From contig JAPLLG010000008.1 of NCBI GenBank assembly GCA_026387665.1, forward strand, positions 1 to 64,000: a stretch of 64,000 nucleotides of DNA, read 5' to 3'. The notes below the pieces were generated by a model. That model worked only from the letters and a program-made list of their open reading frames with translations, was not told the origin of the DNA and ran no database searches. The DNA comes from Nitrospirota bacterium (GTDB lineage: Bacteria; Nitrospirota; Nitrospiria; Nitrospirales; Nitrospiraceae). Shown here piece after piece: positions 7,898 through 16,047 of this stretch. Position 1 is the stretch's first letter, and every line of letters begins with the position of its first letter. The translations under genes were made by a program, and so were the position numbers.

Positions 7898-9475
7898 TTG
7901 GCCCGTAAAGAGCAACTCAGGAAGGATCCCAGAACACCCATGCGCACGCCTCCCGTACAGTCCGATTCAGTGGTCGCTCAGGCCCTTGCCACGCCCTCGA
8001 ATTTCTTTTCCTCCGGCCTCCGGCAAAAGGTCGACCAGCTGATGAACATCCTTTGGGCTGGCGGTGTGAACAACCCGATGGATTCCATCGAGCAGATTTC
8101 CTATCTGTTGTTCCTGCGCCTGCTGACGGAGAAAGATAACGTTCTGGCGAGCCTCGACAAGAAATATGTCTGCATCTTCTCCGGCAAATGGTCTCGCTAC
8201 GCCTGGGGCAACTTCGTCACGTTGACAGGCGACCAACTGTTCAGCGCCGTCCGCGACGCGATCGAAAAGCTCCACGAGCTTCCCGGCCTGACCGATACCG
8301 GCAAGCTCCTCTTCAGCCGAGCCACCCTCAAGATCTACGACCGTCCCACGTTGCGTGCCGTCATACAAGCTATCCATGGCATGGACTTGTCTGCCCACGA
8401 CGGCCACGATCTCAAGGGCGACATGTACGAGTATCTTTTGAGCAAGCTGTCGGCCTCCGGCACCAACGGCCAGTTCCGCACCCCGCGCCATATCATCGAC
8501 CTCATGGTATCGCTCGTGGACCCTCAGCCTGGGCAGCGAATCTGTGACCCGGCCTGTGGCACGGCGGGCTTCCTCATCTCAGCCTTCACCCACATTCTCC
8601 GGCAGCACACCAAATCGGCAGATCTGAAGCGCGGCCTCGCGGACGGCGGGATGCTCAAGCCTGCACAATGGAAGTTCCTCGAAGAGCATGCCTTCACCGG
8701 CTTCGACAACGACGCCAACATGGTAAAAATCGCCATCCTCAACCTCTATCTCCACCAGTTGGAAAAGGCGCGGGTCTCCATGCTGAACCCGCTCACCACC
8801 GGTTTCGGCGGCGCCTATCCAGGCCAACAGTTCGATGTCATTCTCGCCAACCCGCCGTTCGCCGGAAAGGTGCAGGACGAAAGCATTCTGTCTGATCTCA
8901 ATTACAAACTGAACACCCGCGCCACGGAACTGCTCTTTCTCAAATGGTTCATCGATCATCTCGCGCCCGGTGGACGGGCAGGCGTCATCGTGCCCAACGG
9001 CGTGCTCTTCGGCTCAAACAACGCGGCTACGAGCCTGCGCGAATTACTCCTAACCGAATGCGACCTGCAAGCCGTCATTAGCCTCCCCAGCGGTGTGTTC
9101 AAGCCCTATTCCGGTGTCGGTACCGCCGCATTGATTTTCCAGAAGAGCAAGCCGACGCAAAGCGTCTGGTTCTATGATTTGACCGCCGACGGCTACAGTC
9201 TCGACGATAAGCGCACGCCAATCAACGCCAATGACATTCCCGACGTGTTTGCCAAATGGCCGAACCGCGAGGAAGGTCCGAACAGCTACCGCGTGCCGAT
9301 TGAAAAAATTCGAGAGCATGACTGGAGCCTCGCAGCTGGCCGCTACAAGCTCATCACCGTTGAGGCCGCCATTCACGATTCACCAAGAGAAATTCTCGGT
9401 GATGTGCTCAAGCTGGAAAATGAAATCATCAAGCGTGGCAACGCACTACTTGCACAAATCAGTGGAAAGAAATGA
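7898..9475 (+). CDS. hsdM: Type I DNA methyltransferase, M subunit
   Basis: The frame gives 525 residues from TTG 7898; ATG 7940 is an alternative start. It has the HsdM N-terminal helical domain (about 40-190), the SAM-binding motif I DPACGTAGF (217-225) and the catalytic N6-adenine motif IV NPPF (318-321). The enzyme methylates adenine in both strands of the target chosen by HsdS and is also part of the restriction complex. It overlaps hsdS by 4 bp (ATGA). The likely original start at 7847 is separated by a TGA, so expression may depend on reinitiation. Confidence 0.88.
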   Translation: MARKEQLRKDPRTPMRTPPVQSDSVVAQALATPSNFFSSGLRQKVDQLMNILWAGGVNNPMDSIEQISYLLFLRLLTEKDNVLASLDKKYVCIFSGKWSRYAWGNFVTLTGDQLFSAVRDAIEKLHELPGLTDTGKLLFSRATLKIYDRPTLRAVIQAIHGMDLSAHDGHDLKGDMYEYLLSKLSASGTNGQFRTPRHIIDLMVSLVDPQPGQRICDPACGTAGFLISAFTHILRQHTKSADLKRGLADGGMLKPAQWKFLEEHAFTGFDNDANMVKIAILNLYLHQLEKARVSMLNPLTTGFGGAYPGQQFDVILANPPFAGKVQDESILSDLNYKLNTRATELLFLKWFIDHLAPGGRAGVIVPNGVLFGSNNAATSLRELLLTECDLQAVISLPSGVFKPYSGVGTAALIFQKSKPTQSVWFYDLTADGYSLDDKRTPINANDIPDVFAKWPNREEGPNSYRVPIEKIREHDWSLAAGRYKLITVEAAIHDSPREILGDVLKLENEIIKRGNALLAQISGKK

Positions 9476-10656
9476 AACGCTGGCCGACCAAGCCGTTGGG
9501 TGACGTTGCTCAAGTAACTGCTGGCAATCCCGCACCGCAGCGACCTGAAGACTTTGCAGAAGACGGTGTTCCTTTCGTTCGGATGCAAGACGTTGGCAGG
9601 CTGGGACAATCCACCTGCCTCGCTGAAACTAAAGACCGTCTTTCACCATCGGCATCCGTGAGACTGAAACGTTTCCCCGTTGGCTCAATCCTTGTTCCGA
9701 AGAGCGGTGCTTCCATTAGGCTCAACCATCGGGCAATTCTTGGAATCGAGGCTCATGTCGTCAGCCACCTCGCAGTCATCGTCCCGCGTCCATTGCTGAA
9801 TACGCGCTTCGCCTACTATTGGCTCTGTGGAATTGACCTGTCTGGCGTTGCTCACCAAGCAGACCTGCCTTCGATGAAGACTTCGGAGTTAGCGAGGCTT
9901 CAATTACCTGTTCCTCCGCTGGCAGAGCAGGAGCGGCTGGTGAAGCTGCTGGATGAAGCGGACGAGTTGCGGAAGCTGCGCGTCCAAGCCGACAGTTGCA
10001 CCGGCGCCCTCATTCCCGCACTCTTCCACGAAATGTTCGGCGACCCGTTTACCAGCCCCAAGAGCTGGTCTGTTGTGCGAATTGATGAAGCTGGAAAGGT
10101 GCAACTTGGGAGGCAGCGAGCACCAAAATATCAGACAGGAAAGTTCACACGTCCATACGTCCGTGTCGCCAACGTCTATGAGGACGAAATAGATGTTGGC
10201 GATTTGCTCTCAATGGATTTCGATAAGCGAGACTTTGCGCAATACCGGCTTGAGGAGGGAGACATTCTTTTAAACGAAGGCCAGAGCACCGAGCTAGTTG
10301 GCCGACCTGCCATGTGGCGGAATGAAATTGCCGACTGTTGCTTCCAGAACACGCTCGTCCGGTTTCAGCCAGACAGAAAGAGGGTTTTGCCTGACTTCGC
10401 GCTAGCCGTGTTCCTCGCTTATTTCCGAGGAGGCAATTTTGCCAACATCAGCAGCAAGACATCCAACGTTGCACATCTCGGTGCGGCTAGGTTTGCCAAA
10501 ATGCCTTTTCCTCTCCCTCCACTCCCACAGCAAAAAGAGTTTGCCTCCCGCGTGTCCGAAATCCGCACCGTGCAAGCCGAGCAAGCCACCAGCCGCCGCC
10601 GTCTGGACGATCTTTTTCAGTCAATGTTGCATCGTGCCTTTCGGGGAGAATTGTAG
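9472..10656 (+). CDS. hsdS: Type I specificity subunit
   Basis: This 394-residue protein has two target recognition domains (about 1-150 and 195-345), each followed by a conserved helix. The helices are marked by PPLAEQERLVKLLDEADELRK and PPLPQQKEFASRVSEI and set the spacing between the two half-sites. The two-fold architecture and the ATGA overlap with hsdM make the assignment firm. The recognition sequence cannot be read from the protein. No inverted repeats or spare TRD cassettes suggesting phase variation were seen nearby. Confidence 0.9.
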   Translation: MKRWPTKPLGDVAQVTAGNPAPQRPEDFAEDGVPFVRMQDVGRLGQSTCLAETKDRLSPSASVRLKRFPVGSILVPKSGASIRLNHRAILGIEAHVVSHLAVIVPRPLLNTRFAYYWLCGIDLSGVAHQADLPSMKTSELARLQLPVPPLAEQERLVKLLDEADELRKLRVQADSCTGALIPALFHEMFGDPFTSPKSWSVVRIDEAGKVQLGRQRAPKYQTGKFTRPYVRVANVYEDEIDVGDLLSMDFDKRDFAQYRLEEGDILLNEGQSTELVGRPAMWRNEIADCCFQNTLVRFQPDRKRVLPDFALAVFLAYFRGGNFANISSKTSNVAHLGAARFAKMPFPLPPLPQQKEFASRVSEIRTVQAEQATSRRRLDDLFQSMLHRAFRGEL

Positions 10657-10689
10657 GCTGAGATCCATGTTCGCTTGAGGATGGAAACG

Positions 10690-11553
10690 ATGGGACACTT
10701 TACCTTAAATGGAAGAGTAGTGGCAGAAGTGAAAATCGCTCGAGTGCAGGGGCAAGCAGGCCTGGGTGTTTATCGCCTTCTCGTCCATGTCGATCTGATT
10801 TTCATGCGTATGCCAGAAGGGGAGGGCGCAATCCTCCACGGGCTTACAGGTGACTTGCAGATCGAAGGTCGCTATGTCGGCTCACTCAGGTTGTTCCAAG
10901 AATTTGGCCAATTTTCAATTGGGCCATATGAGGGTAGCTTTCCTGTTCTTCTCGTCGCAGATCTCAGCTTACGTCAACTCCAAGCTATTGAGGACCTGCG
11001 ACAAGGAAAAGGGCTCACCATCGGCGTGAATGTCTCTATGACATGCTGGGGAAAACTCCATGGGGGAACTGGATTGCTTCGGGCGTCCAGTGGCTACCTG
11101 TTGCACCAAGTGAACCAAGGTGCCTGGATAGAAGTCCTCAATGAGCTTGGATACCGAAAGATCATGCTTCTTGAGATTCCTGAATTGGCAGAAAGTTTGG
11201 CGCCGGAACTGACGGAGGCGGTAGTTTATATCGGGAAGGCCCAGCAAGCTTTGCATAGAGGAGAGTATCGGGAAGCAGTCGGTTGCTGTCGAGATGTCCT
11301 GGAATCGCTCTCAACTGCTATGGGTGACAGTGACGTCCAAGACGCAGAGTTTCAGGTATTCTTCAAAGATGTTCGGTCAAAAGGCAAAGCAGCAAGACTC
11401 CGTCTCGTTCGGCGCGCTATGAAGATTCTTTCTCATCCCGCTCGGCATGCTGACGAAGTAGCAAGCCAGATCGAGTGGAGCCGTACTGATGCAACGGCAG
11501 TGATTACGATGATAGCAGCGCTGCTTCAACAACTTGGCTCTAAAAAGGTGTGA
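10690..11553 (+). CDS. Unknown protein linked to the hsd operon
   Basis: This protein of about 287 residues is not recognised. ATG 10690 is preferred because GAGG lies nine bases upstream; in-frame TTG 10675 and ATG 10681 are alternatives. The N-terminal two thirds look beta-rich. The C-terminal part (about 175-287) is helical and includes QQALHRGEYREAVGCCRDVLESL, reminiscent of HEPN-like or other helical effector domains. It lies 33 bp after hsdS on the same strand, so it may be the last gene of the restriction operon and could be a defence accessory; that is inference. Confidence 0.6.
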   Translation: MGHFTLNGRVVAEVKIARVQGQAGLGVYRLLVHVDLIFMRMPEGEGAILHGLTGDLQIEGRYVGSLRLFQEFGQFSIGPYEGSFPVLLVADLSLRQLQAIEDLRQGKGLTIGVNVSMTCWGKLHGGTGLLRASSGYLLHQVNQGAWIEVLNELGYRKIMLLEIPELAESLAPELTEAVVYIGKAQQALHRGEYREAVGCCRDVLESLSTAMGDSDVQDAEFQVFFKDVRSKGKAARLRLVRRAMKILSHPARHADEVASQIEWSRTDATAVITMIAALLQQLGSKKV

Positions 11554-12106
11554 GCTTGCGCAAGACGCTAGGAGAGAAAACCGGGTCATTCTATTTTTCG
11601 CGTTTGAAATGAACCTTATCGGCGGCAGGTGGACTCGACCTTACTGCGATGTCGTGAGCGCGTCCAGGCGCGAAAAACGCGACATGGACAGATTGGGTTC
11701 CCACCTCGTTTGGCCCGTCTCGCCTGTCTCGCACGGCTATCCTGCAGGGGGCGTGTTCTGTTCTCCCAGACGTGCAGGCCATCGAATTTCTGATGTGCCG
11801 AAATAGCTTTCCCGCAGCCTGCTAGACTGAAAATTGACTAACGAACAGGAGGAGATAGGGCGCGGCCAAGCTGTTCTCCTTGCTCGTAGAGCCTCCACGA
11901 TAAAGCGGGGGTCGCTCGATGCGCACAACGAGCGACAGCCTGGCCTCTCTCGTGCGAGCGTGAATGGCAAGGCCAGGCAACTACCCCAGCAGTTGATCCC
12001 CTATAGCAAGGCGATTGGAAAGTGTGAGTACAGAATCTGATGCCTACATAGAATGGTTCCATGTCTTTCTTGTGATCCTGGTGTGATCCCTACATCGAGA
12101 CAACTC
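11554..12106. other. Intergenic stretch without a supportable gene
   Basis: Reading frames here are short, lack ribosome sites and show no family resemblance. A frame near 11834 has an AGGAGGAG inside it rather than in front of it. The stretch may hold decayed accessory genes, but no remnant could be identified. Confidence 0.5.
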
Positions 12107-12292
12107 TTAAGTCCTGTCTGGATTTTTGTCCGTCCCTCTGGGTGGTGGGTCTGGCCATGGGTTTGGTGCTTCAACCTTTTGTATTAAGTCTTTTTCTGGC
12201 CTGTCCCATGCATCTCGGTGATCTTTCACGCGCTCTGCCTGCTGTGCCTGTTCTCTATCCTCTTTCTTTCTGTCTTCAGAGTCGGAACTCAT
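12107..12292 (-). CDS. Small charged protein downstream of a two-TM protein
   Basis: This 61-residue protein has a strong AAGGAGG ribosome site seven bases before its ATG, which is the main reason to accept it. The N-terminal half is dominated by Asp, Glu, Lys, Arg and Gln and is probably helical. The C-terminal part is Pro-rich (PNPWPDPPPRG). It starts 12 bp after the two-TM gene on the same strand, so the two form an operon. No family is recognised; a partner or regulator of the membrane protein is a reasonable guess. Confidence 0.6.
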   Translation of the reverse strand: MSSDSEDRKKEDREQAQQAERVKDHRDAWDRPEKDLIQKVEAPNPWPDPPPRGTDKNPDRT

Positions 12293-12304
12293 GACAGTAC
12301 CTCC

Positions 12305-12778
12305 TTAGTTAGTGAGGCCACGTGATTGTAGGACTTCCTTTTGGCTGCGCTTCAAAAGTCGAGCGTTGTGAGGGAGCTTTGTTTCCATTTTTATGAGTTC
12401 ACTTTCTCTTGATTTTGTTGAGTGAAATTCTTTTCCAAGCTCTTCTGGCGGTTGAGCACTCTCAAGCCGCATCCAATAGTTCTCATAATCTCGTTTTGCT
12501 TCCCACCATTTTCCGCTAAGGGTGGAAAGCGACTCTATCGTTCCCTGGTAATTGAGGATTGGTGATACAATTGCGATCAGGGCCGACAAAGCAGAAAAGA
12601 ATTTCCATAGGAATGGAAGGTCTCCCCAAATGGTCCAGGAAGCAACCGTACCAGAAGAGGTGACCGCTAAAAATACTTTTATGGTTCGTTCTCGCTTCAA
12701 ATAACGCTGACAGAGGTATCTCCAGTACCGCACATTCATGTCTGCATCGAGCATGGCTTGCCAAAGATCTTTTCGCAT
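12305..12778 (-). CDS. Two-TM SLATT-like membrane protein
   Basis: This 157-residue protein has a basic N-terminus (RYLKRERTIK), two adjacent membrane helices (about 33-52 and 56-78) and a helical, charged C-terminal half. The layout resembles SLATT-type 2TM effectors, which accompany nucleotide-signalling and other defence systems and are thought to act on the membrane. The assignment rests on topology and size only. The gene is clearly more AT-rich than the surrounding chromosome, as expected for island cargo. No clear ribosome site precedes the ATG. Confidence 0.55.
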   Translation of the reverse strand: MRKDLWQAMLDADMNVRYWRYLCQRYLKRERTIKVFLAVTSSGTVASWTIWGDLPFLWKFFSALSALIAIVSPILNYQGTIESLSTLSGKWWEAKRDYENYWMRLESAQPPEELGKEFHSTKSRESELIKMETKLPHNARLLKRSQKEVLQSRGLTN

Positions 12779-13066
12779 CTAATTTCGCTCAATCACATTG
12801 AGAAGAGTAGTCAAAATAATTGGAGTGTTCAGCACTCGTAAGAAAAGCTACTCTTTAGTCTCATGCTAGTCAACGGCCTATGAAACGTGTCCTGATTTTC
12901 TAGTTCGGGAATCCTTTCTCGCCGTACGGTCCACAGCTTCCTGCCTGAGTGACACGCCCGCTCTAACCAATGTGCCAAGGTTGACCGCTTGCGCCGATCT
13001 CCAGGCTGATCTCGAAGAGGGAACCTCGTCTGACTTATTACTCAGCCTGTGTGTGCCGCGCCATCA

Positions 13067-13183
13067 TCAGTCCGAGACAAGCGCATCCCTGTGCTGTTCG
13101 ATGTGCTTGATGACCTTCTTCGGCAAAGCTCTTTCGGCGAGGCGCAGCTCATAGGTCATCTGCAGATTCATCCAGAATTCAGC
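13067..13183 (-). pseudogene. higA: higA 3' fragment, separated from its 5' half by a transposon
   Basis: The minus strand reads AEFWMNLQMTYELRLAER followed by a short tail and TGA at 13067. This is the classic C-terminal region of HigA-type antitoxins (FWxNLQxxYEL). The matching N-terminal part ends in NTTAEF near 16076. Joining both at the shared GCTGAATT gives a continuous HigA of about 106 residues. The IS1-type element between them explains the split. Confidence 0.85.
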
Positions 13184-13190
13184 GTGTGGG

Positions 13191-14024
13191 TCAGTTTGAA
13201 TCGATCAACGCCACCAACTCTTCCAAGCTCCAGACATGACCGACAATACCAGCTTCCATCGCTGGCGTTACGCGCAATGTCTGATGAATCCGGCAGAAGT
13301 TGTAGTGCATGAAATAGATAGAAATCGCATATAAATGATTCTCGATCTTCTTTGAGAAGGCATTGGTTAACCGAGTGAAGCAACGAATACTCATGCGCAT
13401 TGAGAGATTTTGCCGTTCAGCAAAGCTCGCCGAGGTATGTGCAGGGTCGGGATTGCCTATTACCCGATGGGTACGTGTTCCGCAGCATTCAGCCGGGCGA
13501 TATCGTGTAGTGCCTGTCTGTGATGGCGCGGCATAAATCCTCTCAAGCATGGCATGGCCGGCATCATTCCCAAGCGCTTCCTCAATCGCTTGGAGATAGG
13601 CCTTGTGTCCATCGGTCGTGATCTGAACACGATGCTTGAGGCGATCCGCAAAATCCCTCACAAAACGACAGGCTGTTTCCCCGCTTCGATCTCCGACGAG
13701 CCATGAAACGATGAGTTTGGTATCAGCATCTATGGCCGTCCACGTCCAGACATCACCTGCAATCTCAGGGGCAGCAACAGCACACGGTACATTCTTCACT
13801 TTGGGATATACAAAACTCCAAATATCATCGAGTTGGATTCTTTTGCACGGCAGGTTATGCAGCTTTTGATCCTGATATTCGGAAAAGGCCTGTCCTGCAT
13901 CTGCCAGCAGCTTGACGACGGTATTCTTGCTCGCGCCCGTCATGCGAGAGATTGCGCGAATTGAAACACCCTCAACCAGCATGCCGAGAATTTTGGCTCG
14001 CTTTTCTCTAGATAGCCTGTTCAT
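13191..14024 (-). CDS. IS1-family DDE transposase (single ORF)
   Basis: This 277-residue protein has an N-terminal HTH (REKRAKILGMLVEGVSIRAI, about 7-50). A DDE domain follows with LDDIWSFVYPK (first Asp), VQITTDGHKAY (second Asp) and SFAERQNLSMR (Glu). The HNLPCKRIQLDDIW region and the NPDPAHTSASFAERQ block are typical of IS1-family enzymes encoded without a frameshift. The stop codon lies within the left terminal repeat. A TTGACA on the minus strand at 14056-14061, with CATATG 17 bp further on, is its likely promoter and would give a nearly leaderless mRNA. Confidence 0.85.
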   Translation of the reverse strand: MNRLSREKRAKILGMLVEGVSIRAISRMTGASKNTVVKLLADAGQAFSEYQDQKLHNLPCKRIQLDDIWSFVYPKVKNVPCAVAAPEIAGDVWTWTAIDADTKLIVSWLVGDRSGETACRFVRDFADRLKHRVQITTDGHKAYLQAIEEALGNDAGHAMLERIYAAPSQTGTTRYRPAECCGTRTHRVIGNPDPAHTSASFAERQNLSMRMSIRCFTRLTNAFSKKIENHLYAISIYFMHYNFCRIHQTLRVTPAMEAGIVGHVWSLEELVALIDSN

Positions 14025-14068
14025 GAGTCAAGCATATGACTCTTAATCTCTTAAGTGTCAAGCATAAA

Positions 14069-14078
14069 GGTCAGTTTG
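14069..14078 (+). repeat. Internal copy of the terminal repeat core
   Basis: GGTCAGTTTG, the core of the 15-bp transposon ends, recurs here in the same orientation as the left end. It lies between the transposase and cargo genes and touches the operator palindrome at 14076. It may be a transposase binding site or a scar of how the cargo was captured. Confidence 0.5.
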
Positions 14079-14129
14079 CCAAAATTGGCAAGTTTAGCCT
14101 TGACACGGTTTGGCTGTTTGGCATAGCAT
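14076..14129 (+). promoter_or_regulatory. Promoter and palindromic operator of the XRE-M78 operon
   Basis: TTGCCAAAATTGGCAA (14076-14091) is a perfect 16-bp palindrome. It is followed by a consensus -35 TTGACA (14100-14105), an 18-bp spacer containing further TTTGGC half-sites, and -10 TAGCAT (14124-14129). The palindrome is a likely binding site for the HTH domain of the first gene, giving autoregulation. The predicted transcription start falls at the ATG of 14137, so the mRNA may be leaderless. Confidence 0.65.
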
Positions 14130-14136
14130 GATGGCC

Positions 14137-15279
14137 ATGCACGCAGACAATAACTATAGAACACCAGGGCAACTCATTGAAGAGCTGTTGATTTTACGGG
14201 GGTGGTCTAAGCGTGTCTTGGCCATTGTGCTGGGGATTGATGAGACCGTCATTAGCAAGATCATTTCTGGCAAAAAGGCAGTGGATGCCGATTTTGCCTT
14301 GTTGGTTGGAGATGTTTTTAGTACTCCTGCTGAGAAGTTTCTTGAACTTCAAAAGGTATATGACCTGGCCCAAGCTCGCATCATCGCACGTCCAGATCCG
14401 GGCCGTGCAACTCGCGCTCATCTCTTTGGGGATTTGCCGGTTTCAGAAATGATTAAGCGTGGCTGGCTAGACGCTGATGATATTCGCAATGTGCCAAAGG
14501 TTGAAGCAGCTCTTACAAAGTTTTTCGGCGTGAACTCAGTTAACGAGATAGAAGTTCTTCCCCATGCTGCCAAGAAAACAAGTACGTTCACGCCTGCGAC
14601 CTCCGTTCAACTCGCATGGATTTATCGAGTGAAGGAGATCGCAAGTGAGATGCTCGTTGCACGATATTCCACGGCTGGAGTACGTGATGCGGTGAACCGC
14701 CTTAACCTGCTGCTTTCCGCGCCTGAAGAGGCTCGTAAAGTTCCTCGCATTCTCGCCGAATGCGGCATCCGATATGTCATTGTTGAGTCTCTTACATCCG
14801 CTAAAATTGATGGCGTATGCTTTTGGTTGAATGACCACTCTCCCGTTATTGGTATGTCCTTGCGCCATGATCGGATTGACAATTTTTGGTTCGTCCTCCG
14901 ACATGAGATTGAACACGTTTTGCGACAGCACGGGCAGGCTTCCATTATGCTGGATGCCGAACTTGAAGGAGAGCGCGCTGGCACTGGGCCCAACATTTCA
15001 GAAGAAGAGCGCGTTGCCAATGAAGCGGCAGCAAACTTCTGCGTACCCCAGCAATCTCTAGCACGCTTTATCGCTCGCAAATCTCCATTTTTCAATGAGC
15101 GGGACATTCTGGGATTTGCAAAGACCCTAGACATTCATCCAGGGCTCGTCGCAGGACAGTTGCAGCGCCAAACAGGTAGGTATGATCGCTTCCGTCAACA
15201 TCTTGTGAAAATTCGATCTGTCGTCGCGCCGAGCGCCCTGGTGGATGGCTGGGGCGATATTGCACCAGTGGGAATTTAG
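14137..15279 (+). CDS. XRE-family HTH and M78 (ImmA/IrrE) metallopeptidase fusion
   Basis: This protein of about 380 residues starts with a HigA-like helix-turn-helix (about 10-65, with GIDETVISKIISGKKAV). Its C-terminal peptidase domain carries the zinc motif HEIEH at about 256-260, followed by EERVANEAAANFCVP. Proteins of this class act as antitoxins or as regulators whose repressor is cleaved by the M78 domain. ATG 14137 fits the promoter; in-frame starts lie upstream at 14128 and 14131. It is the first cargo gene of the transposon, 9 bp before the 160-residue gene, and is less GC-rich than its surroundings. Confidence 0.8.
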   Translation: MHADNNYRTPGQLIEELLILRGWSKRVLAIVLGIDETVISKIISGKKAVDADFALLVGDVFSTPAEKFLELQKVYDLAQARIIARPDPGRATRAHLFGDLPVSEMIKRGWLDADDIRNVPKVEAALTKFFGVNSVNEIEVLPHAAKKTSTFTPATSVQLAWIYRVKEIASEMLVARYSTAGVRDAVNRLNLLLSAPEEARKVPRILAECGIRYVIVESLTSAKIDGVCFWLNDHSPVIGMSLRHDRIDNFWFVLRHEIEHVLRQHGQASIMLDAELEGERAGTGPNISEEERVANEAAANFCVPQQSLARFIARKSPFFNERDILGFAKTLDIHPGLVAGQLQRQTGRYDRFRQHLVKIRSVVAPSALVDGWGDIAPVGI

Positions 15280-15288
15280 GGGGAACCT

Positions 15289-15771
15289 ATGGGAACAAAA
15301 AATCAAGAGAGACAGAGATTTATCCGTTTCTACAAGGAGCAGACGGGTAATAAAGAAGTTGATATGCATCAGGTCGCAAAGTTTGCAGCCCTGAATGGAT
15401 GGAAGCTTCCGACCCCTCCCGATCCGCTCGATATGCTAGCCAAGGAATTTACACAGTCCGCACGCGAAGAAGTCCGATACGACAAGAAGACCAATAGGCC
15501 ATATCGAGCGAACCATGCCATCGCTATTACACAAGGCAGCCAGCAGCTATATCTCTGGATTGATATTGATGAAGCTGAACGAAAGCCGATGCTTAAGAGC
15601 TTAGTCCAACGACGTGAACAGATGGTCGGTGATGCCTATCATCTCACCCTAGATGCTGATCACTGGAATAGCATCCATCAAGACGAAGAGCCTATTACTA
15701 TGCCCCTTGATTTCTTGGACGATGTTAACTGGCGAAAGAATGGTCCTGACGAAGCAGCGAAGGCGAGCTAG
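15289..15771 (+). CDS. Unknown 160-residue partner of the XRE-M78 protein
   Basis: This soluble 160-residue protein starts 9 bp after the XRE-M78 gene with GGGGG in front of its ATG, so the two are co-transcribed. The N-terminal segment (QRQRFIRFYKEQTGNKEVDMHQVAKFAALNGW) resembles a helical DNA- or protein-binding region. The rest is mixed alpha/beta with a conserved-looking YRANHAIAITQ and ends acidic. No family is recognised. By position it could be the toxin or effector controlled by the antitoxin-like partner. It overlaps the convergent small gene by 4 bp. Confidence 0.65.
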   Translation: MGTKNQERQRFIRFYKEQTGNKEVDMHQVAKFAALNGWKLPTPPDPLDMLAKEFTQSAREEVRYDKKTNRPYRANHAIAITQGSQQLYLWIDIDEAERKPMLKSLVQRREQMVGDAYHLTLDADHWNSIHQDEEPITMPLDFLDDVNWRKNGPDEAAKAS

Positions 15772-16007
15772 CGGCTCTTTTCCCACCGTGCATTAGCGGC
15801 GATCCTCGCAATTTCAACTCGCTGCTCAGGGGGTAAATTCTTGGCCCGAGCCGCACCACCTTTGAGACCTCCAATGCGCCCCAATTCAGAGGCGGCAGCA
15901 TTCTTGCCATTCTCCACCTGATCCTCAGTCTGACCTGTGGCTATGTCGCCTATGAGCTTCGCGAGCTGTATGGGATCGCGTGGGCGCTTCTTGCGTTTGA
16001 CTGCCAT
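15768..16007 (-). CDS. Small basic RPRDPxQLAKLI-type protein
   Basis: This 79-residue protein begins MAVKRKKRPRDPIQLAKLIGDIATG, continues with SELGRIGGLKGGAARAKNL and ends IARIAANARWEKSR. This is a common but uncharacterised bacterial family with a Gly-rich GGLKGGxAR motif and a highly basic character, suggestive of nucleic-acid binding. It is encoded opposite to the XRE-M78 operon, just inside the right terminal repeat of the transposon. Its role as cargo is unknown. Confidence 0.75.
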   Translation of the reverse strand: MAVKRKKRPRDPIQLAKLIGDIATGQTEDQVENGKNAAASELGRIGGLKGGAARAKNLPPEQRVEIARIAANARWEKSR

Positions 16008-16047
16008 GCGGAAATGATAGCATGGTGCGAAGCTTAAATCTTAGAGG

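Noticed and set aside
11834-12040. Plus-strand frame beginning TNEQEEIGRGQAV
   Set aside because: No start codon with a ribosome site and no recognisable family; the AGGAGGAG lies inside the frame.
14041-14068. A second IS right end between transposase and cargo
   Set aside because: A plain IS1 would need an inverted CAAACTGACC here; only a direct-orientation copy is present, so the 16054-16072 end is the true partner.
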